Assembly (NCBI GenBank): GCA_965369705.1
Contig: CBDURF010000115.1
Coordinates: 1 to 11,508 of the forward strand
Source: JAGLCY01 sp965369705
GTDB lineage: Bacteria; Krumholzibacteriota; Krumholzibacteriia; LZORAL124-64-63
Length of the DNA: 11,508 nt
Direction of reading: 5' to 3'
Shown here in pieces: positions 7,681 through 11,508 of the stretch. Made by a program: the position numbers and the translations under genes. Position 1 is the stretch's first letter. Every line of letters starts with the position of its first letter. The notes under the pieces were generated by a model. That model was given only the letters and a program-made list of their open reading frames with translations. It did not search any database and had not been told where the DNA came from.

Positions 7681-7725
7681 CTACTAATTCAATATACACC
7701 AATTAAATGTCTACTAATTCCATAT
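7681..7725 (+). repeat. Two copies of a 15-bp direct repeat, 30 bp apart
   Basis: CTACTAATTCAATAT (7681-7695) and CTACTAATTCCATAT (7711-7725) differ at one base. Their starts are exactly 30 bp apart, close to three helical turns, so both copies face the same side of the DNA. The last base of the second copy is the first base of the Fur-like box. This arrangement suggests paired sites for a transcription factor, which I cannot name. Confidence 0.6.
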
Positions 7726-7739
7726 GAAAATGATTTTCA
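7725..7739. promoter_or_regulatory. Fur-box-like 7-1-7 inverted repeat
   Basis: TGAAAATGATTTTCA is a perfect 7-1-7 inverted repeat (TGAAAAT, G, ATTTTCA). It differs from the Fur consensus TGATAATNATTATCA only by a symmetric T-to-A pair. The symmetry extends one base each side (7724-7740). Iron-dependent repression of a downstream gene is inferred. The nearest downstream gene, a heme-motif protein, starts about 305 bp away, farther than is usual, so a long leader or an unseen promoter would be needed. Confidence 0.5.
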
Positions 7740-7801
7740 TTTACAGATTAGAAAACCTTTGGTAGCCTGTGCTCAATCGCTCACGGTCCGATCAGCAAAG
7801 G

Positions 7802-7820
7802 TTATTTGACGGTCAAATAA
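7802..7820. promoter_or_regulatory. Perfect 9-1-9 palindrome, likely operator
   Basis: TTATTTGACGGTCAAATAA is an exact inverted repeat of nine bases around one central G. A loop of one base cannot form as RNA without opening pairs, and no T-tract follows, so a dimeric regulator binding DNA is more likely than a terminator. It also lies between GGTTAT (7800-7805) and ATAACC (7835-7840), a second, wider inverted repeat. The regulator is not recognisable from the site. Confidence 0.6.
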
Positions 7821-7899
7821 TTCCGCTGGAGACCATAACCCGATTGTGGTTTTTTGTCAATTCACGAGACGCTCGCCCGCTCTCGGATTGCCAAGCAAG

Positions 7900-7999
7900 G
7901 TGCCGGTTGAGGCACAGGAAACCCGCTGAAGCAGTTTGAAATTCATCCGGATGGGGTTTGTCGGTTCATTCCGAGCCGGCTGGTGGAGGGGAACACCAG
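7900..7999 (+). other. Possible structured 5' leader of the heme-protein gene
   Basis: Two short hairpins can form if the leader is transcribed: GTGCC (7900-7904) with GGCAC (7911-7915) around a six-base loop, and CTGGTG (7980-7985) with CACCAG (7994-7999) around an eight-base loop. I compared the stretch with cobalamin and cyclic-di-GMP riboswitch cores and found neither the B12 box nor the conserved GEMM segments. These may be chance pairings. Confidence 0.25.
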
Positions 8000-8044
8000 A
8001 CCACGCCGAATGGATTGGTCTATTACCACCCAGAGGGGGAAGTT

Positions 8045-11000
8045 ATGAGTTACACCTCTATTAACAAATTCGTCACGGCTTGGCTTTTGGTTGCGGTTGC
8101 AATCCTGTGGATTGCCCCTACTGCAATCGCTGCCGGCCAGGGTTACGGACCAGGCCGCGTGGGATTGCAGATCCTGGCCGGACGTGATCATGTCGAGGCC
8201 GGCACGGGCGGGATCTGGAACTCCCGCGACAAGCTGCATATCCAGCTCGATCCCACCGGGGACTGGCGGATCAAGGGTTATAAAGTCGATCTGGGCGGCG
8301 GGGTGGATTATTCGCCACCGCTTACCACCACCGGTAACCCGAAGATCGGGCACTTCGACTACAAGGAAGAGTTCTCGCCACCCTTCGACAACGCCTTGGC
8401 GGACGAAGATCACGTCTACCGGCGCACCATGGTTCTCGACCTGGGCGAAGACCTGGGCTTCCAGTGGGGCTCCCCCTGGGCGGACCTGCGTGTCCAGGGC
8501 GTGGCCATCTTCCTGGAACTGGTCAAGGTGGATGCCAGCGGCAATGTGTATGCGGAATCCGGCGCCTGGGTGGTGCCGGAGCTGGTCACCTGGATTGTCG
8601 CCGTTGAGGAGGATACCACCCTCGTAGTCGGCGAGGACATCGTGGCCGACGCCAATACCGGCGAGCTCATCGAAGTAGAAGTTACCGAGATCAAGAAGAC
8701 CGCCAAGGGCAAGGTCGCCAAGGCCGAGCACCAGCATGCCCAGAAGTCCTGGGAAGTCGACGAGGCCGAAGAGCTCATCGCCTTCGACGGCGGACGCTGG
8801 GGTTGGTGGTTCCGCTACGAAATGGCGCACCCCAGGACCGGGCACTTCATCGATTCGCCCGTGGCGGGGCTCCATGTGGAAACCCCGACCTATGAGGGCA
8901 TGACCGATGTGAACGCAAAATTCGACTACTTCCCTGGTGAAGAAATCGAGATCTCCCTCGGTTCGGTTGTACTGGGTTCCACGGTGGCCGATCACAAGAT
9001 CTCCCCCCTGGACATCTTTCCCATGGCCGACACCGATGATCCGCGGGTCATCAACATGGCCCGGCTGATCCAGAGTCTGGACGCGGACGGAAATCCGCAG
9101 GGCGGAATCGTCATCACCACAGAGGTCGTTGTGGTTTTCGACCAGGTCGTGGCCTCCATGGGCCTGACCAGCATCGATTTCAGCGATGGCATTCTGGTCG
9201 AGGACATCATCCAGGGGACAATCGACGACGCGGGTCTGCTGGATCCCCCGATCCTGCTGGTGATGCAGTCGGCGGAGGACGCCAAGGAGCACCTGGATGA
9301 CACGCTGAACAACGTCATGTTCCGCAAGAACATCTCCAGGACGCCGGAACTGGCCAGCACCAAGGCGAAGATGAACATCTCGCCGGTGTGGTTCCCGGCG
9401 CTGCGCGCCAACGGCGACCCGGCCTATTATACGGACAAGGAAACCGGCCAGGTTATTGAGGGAATTCCGTACTTCGACGCGGACGGTAACCTCATTCGGG
9501 TGGCGACCGAAGCCAAGCCGATCATCATCACCTACACCGATGGTGATCCGGATTTCGACGCCAATGACGTCCACGCCGCGATTTCCCGGGACGACGGGAA
9601 CACCTGGAAGAAGAAGAACCTGTCCCGCGCGGGGGACCGTACTTCGTTCACCCTGGAAAACGGCGAAGACTACTACGGCATGACAAAGAAGCCGGTCTTC
9701 CAGGTCAAGGGCAACAAGATCCTGGTCGCCTGGACCAGCAAGTTCGCCAAGGGCGGGAAGCCGCGTTACTCCATCAAGCTGGATGACGAATACACCTTCG
9801 ACGATGTCTACTACACCGAGGACATCTGGGGCGTCGGCGGACCTCAGCGTTCCGTCGACTACGTGGAGCAAGGCTACCCCGAAGTGGGAGAGGTCCCCTA
9901 CAGCTGCGTGTGGACCTGCCGCGGTATAATTCTCACCGCCGCCGACCTCCTGAAGGTGCCATTCAATGGTACTAATGAATTGGGAGCTCTTTATGCTGTC
10001 GGCGACATCGTCTGGTTCAAACCCGAGCGTTTGACCAGTGGTCGTCGTGACGCCAACCTGATCTTCCTGGCCGGCGCCTCGAGCGCGGGCTTCGCCATGG
10101 TCTGGCAGGAAGACCCCAAGGGCTTGCGTCCCGGACGCGCCGTGGGACCCGGCCCCGGCTGGGGTGGCGCGACCACCGCTCACAAGACCGAAATCTGGTA
10201 CAGCTATATTACCTGGGCTGACCATACCAAGGTCGATATGAACTTCGTGGCCGGGGGCGATCCCGAACACGATGTGGACCATGTCAGCCGGCCCAAGGCC
10301 CTGGTACCCATGTCACTGCCGGTTCGTATCACGGACAACGACGTGCTGAACCTGAAGAACATGGGCATAGACGAGACCACGGTGGCCGATGACATAGCTT
10401 ACGCCCCGGAAAACCTGACGCGATGCGTCAAGTTCGAAGCCGGCAAGACCATCGTGGAAGCGACTGACCCCGATGCGTACCTGGCCGACTACACGACCCT
10501 GCGGGCTCTGCCTGAAGACCACTACGCGAGCCAGAACTGCATCAACTGCCACGTTCCTTACGGGACTGATCCCATGGGTATCAACCCGACACAGGGAGCA
10601 CCCATTCCCCTGGTGGTGCTGGATGCGGCTACCCAGGATTACCTCGGCGGCTTCACCAACGGTGACTGTGTGAGCTGTCACTACAGCCATATCGTGCCCC
10701 GTGACCGGATCATCGCCATGGCTTCGGGCTTGGATGAAGCGGCCAAGTGCGCCGAGTGCGAGTCCAAGAACGGTATCTGGAAGGACGGTTCCGACGGCGG
10801 CGAGATCGTCGAGGCATACTATCCCTACACGGGATATCCCTACATCTTCGACGACGGCTCGATCAATGACGGTACCCACGGCTACGGCCTGGCGCTCGAG
10901 GGCCTGCTGAGCGGTGATTACTATACCTTCATTAACCATGGAGGCAATGAAACGTCCGTCGCCATCACCCTGGGTGAAGATGGAATCGCAGGGACAGATG

Positions 11001-11508
11001 ACGATCTGCTGATGGACGGGGACACCGGGGCCGCCCGGGGCAACCTCTTCATGCAGCCCTATTCCTACATGGAAGACGGAGTGAAAAAGACCAGCGCCTG
11101 GGCCATCATCACCTACGTGGAGACCAAGGGCGCCGGCAGCGGTCCCCCGGAGAACACCGGTGAATCGGAGACCCACCGCGACGATTATATTCCCGAATCG
11201 GGCAAGAATATCATCTACCACAGCTTCGACTTCAGGACACCCGACCTGGTCAGCGCCGGCGACATCATGAACCCGCCGGAGTGCGAGGTGACGGAGGTTC
11301 TGGTTTCCGGACCTGGAATCGATCCCAGCTACTATGCTCCAGTTCCCATCCTGGATGGAAATGGGCATATCACCCCACGGTACATCGTGGACGAAGATGG
11401 AATGGAGATCCTGGATTGGCTGGGTAATCCGCAGATTGCCTACGAGAACGCCCGCCGAGGCCGGTTCATCCTCCAGGGTACCGGAGCCATCAGGGAGAGC
11501 AGGGCCAT
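8045..11508 (+). CDS. Secreted multidomain diheme protein, 'choice-of-anchor O'-like (3' end outside window)
   Basis: At least 1154 residues, open to the right edge with no stop, so partial. AGGGGGAA at 8034-8041 supports the start. Residues 1-29 form a Sec signal peptide (AWLLVAVAILWIA core, cleavage near AIA-A). Residues 30-290 are of unknown fold and include a Lys/Ala-rich stretch around 215-235. Residues about 292-350 carry a module seen in many surface proteins: a 'pGe.i.i.lG.vvLG' strand, 'PLDIF', then 'INMARLIQSLDADGNP.GGI'. Residues 514-521 (SRDDGNTW) are an Asp-box (SxDxGxTW), and the stretches around 545-650 look like beta-propeller strands. Two c-type heme sites follow, CINCH (832-836) and CVSCH (875-879), then CAECE (902-906), a third CxxC lacking the ligand His. 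Overall it resembles proteins NCBI names 'choice-of-anchor O', from memory and not from a search. It is probably cell-surface or periplasmic and could transfer electrons. Substrate and C-terminal anchor are not visible. Confidence 0.85.
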   Translation, partial: MSYTSINKFVTAWLLVAVAILWIAPTAIAAGQGYGPGRVGLQILAGRDHVEAGTGGIWNSRDKLHIQLDPTGDWRIKGYKVDLGGGVDYSPPLTTTGNPKIGHFDYKEEFSPPFDNALADEDHVYRRTMVLDLGEDLGFQWGSPWADLRVQGVAIFLELVKVDASGNVYAESGAWVVPELVTWIVAVEEDTTLVVGEDIVADANTGELIEVEVTEIKKTAKGKVAKAEHQHAQKSWEVDEAEELIAFDGGRWGWWFRYEMAHPRTGHFIDSPVAGLHVETPTYEGMTDVNAKFDYFPGEEIEISLGSVVLGSTVADHKISPLDIFPMADTDDPRVINMARLIQSLDADGNPQGGIVITTEVVVVFDQVVASMGLTSIDFSDGILVEDIIQGTIDDAGLLDPPILLVMQSAEDAKEHLDDTLNNVMFRKNISRTPELASTKAKMNISPVWFPALRANGDPAYYTDKETGQVIEGIPYFDADGNLIRVATEAKPIIITYTDGDPDFDANDVHAAISRDDGNTWKKKNLSRAGDRTSFTLENGEDYYGMTKKPVFQVKGNKILVAWTSKFAKGGKPRYSIKLDDEYTFDDVYYTEDIWGVGGPQRSVDYVEQGYPEVGEVPYSCVWTCRGIILTAADLLKVPFNGTNELGALYAVGDIVWFKPERLTSGRRDANLIFLAGASSAGFAMVWQEDPKGLRPGRAVGPGPGWGGATTAHKTEIWYSYITWADHTKVDMNFVAGGDPEHDVDHVSRPKALVPMSLPVRITDNDVLNLKNMGIDETTVADDIAYAPENLTRCVKFEAGKTIVEATDPDAYLADYTTLRALPEDHYASQNCINCHVPYGTDPMGINPTQGAPIPLVVLDAATQDYLGGFTNGDCVSCHYSHIVPRDRIIAMASGLDEAAKCAECESKNGIWKDGSDGGEIVEAYYPYTGYPYIFDDGSINDGTHGYGLALEGLLSGDYYTFINHGGNETSVAITLGEDGIAGTDDDLLMDGDTGAARGNLFMQPYSYMEDGVKKTSAWAIITYVETKGAGSGPPENTGESETHRDDYIPESGKNIIYHSFDFRTPDLVSAGDIMNPPECEVTEVLVSGPGIDPSYYAPVPILDGNGHITPRYIVDEDGMEILDWLGNPQIAYENARRGRFILQGTGAIRESRA

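Larger units (their letters stand above)
7280..8044. other. 765-bp AT-rich intergenic region with operator-like elements
   Basis: No convincing gene is present. Short frames of 60-80 codons exist on both strands (for example 7518-7706 on plus and 7392-7634 on minus), but they have no recognisable product and no good ribosome-binding site. The stretch carries a run of nine A at 7402-7410, Fur-like boxes, a 15-bp direct repeat and a 9-1-9 palindrome, listed separately. From about 7890 the composition becomes GC-rich again, with two small hairpins (7900-7915 and 7980-7999), consistent with a structured 5' leader for the gene at 8045. I found no clear intrinsic terminator for icmF. Confidence 0.6.

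Noticed and set aside
7392..7706. Short frames on both strands in the 765-bp gap (possible small gene or transposase remnant)
   Set aside because: No ribosome-binding site, no recognisable motif, and nothing resembling a transposase catalytic region or terminal inverted repeats was found.
7860..8040. Possible cobalamin or cyclic-di-GMP riboswitch before the heme-protein gene
   Set aside because: A segment reading GGCACAGGAAACCC loosely recalls riboswitch cores, but the B12 box and the conserved GEMM segments with their GAAA tetraloop and following GGGACGCAAAGCC are missing.
7943..10282. Antisense open frame of 779 codons opposite the secreted heme protein
   Set aside because: The plus strand here has a ribosome-binding site, signal peptide, Asp-box and, further on, CXXCH motifs in one unbroken frame. 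The antisense translation is rich in His, Gly and Val with no recognisable domain. Long antisense frames are expected opposite GC-rich genes.
10313..11368. Antisense open frame of 351 codons opposite the heme region
   Set aside because: It overlaps the CXXCH-bearing plus-strand frame completely and shows no domain or start signal of its own.

Overview
The window looks like chromosomal DNA of a high-GC, Gram-negative-type bacterium. Three of the five genes encode exported proteins (two lipoproteins and one Sec-exported protein with c-type heme motifs), which implies an outer membrane and a periplasmic cytochrome c maturation system. The other two encode a hotdog-fold protein and a coenzyme B12-dependent acyl-CoA mutase. 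The phylum cannot be fixed from this sequence. A deltaproteobacterial or FCB-group relative would fit, but that is a guess. I see no tRNA, rRNA, CRISPR, transposase or phage gene.

Layout from left to right. (1) Bases 1-271 are AT-rich non-coding DNA with two imperfect inverted repeats. (2) 272-1147 (+) is a lipoprotein whose C-terminal half looks like a small outer-membrane beta-barrel, in DNA visibly lower in GC than its neighbours. (3) A hairpin at 1167-1202 lies between this gene and a convergent DUF4442/hotdog gene (1213-1692, -). (4) Divergent from that gene is a second lipoprotein (1842-3590, +) with three Ig-like domains. (5) A strong hairpin with a T-tract (3684-3728) precedes icmF (3776-7279, +), a fused B12-binding / G-protein chaperone / acyl-CoA mutase with the Phe/Gln active-site pair typical of isobutyryl-CoA mutase. 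(6) A 765-bp AT-rich gap (7280-8044) has no convincing gene but holds several operator-like elements: a near-consensus Fur box, a 15-bp direct repeat and a perfect 9-1-9 palindrome. (7) From 8045 to the right edge runs one open reading frame (+), at least 1154 codons. It encodes a secreted multidomain protein with an Asp-box (BNR-type) motif and two CXXCH heme-binding sites, resembling proteins that NCBI calls 'choice-of-anchor O'. Its 3' end is outside the window.

The genes do not form one operon or an obvious pathway. Each appears to be its own transcription unit. IcmF points to carbon-skeleton rearrangement of C4/C5 acyl-CoAs in the cytoplasm, and the hotdog protein could act on a thioester, but nothing links the two firmly. 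The most interesting part is the secreted heme protein together with the regulatory-looking gap before it, where a Fur-like site would make sense for a gene whose product consumes heme iron. All three exported proteins share an identical G-rich ribosome-binding octamer, AGGGGGAA, which the two cytoplasmic genes lack.
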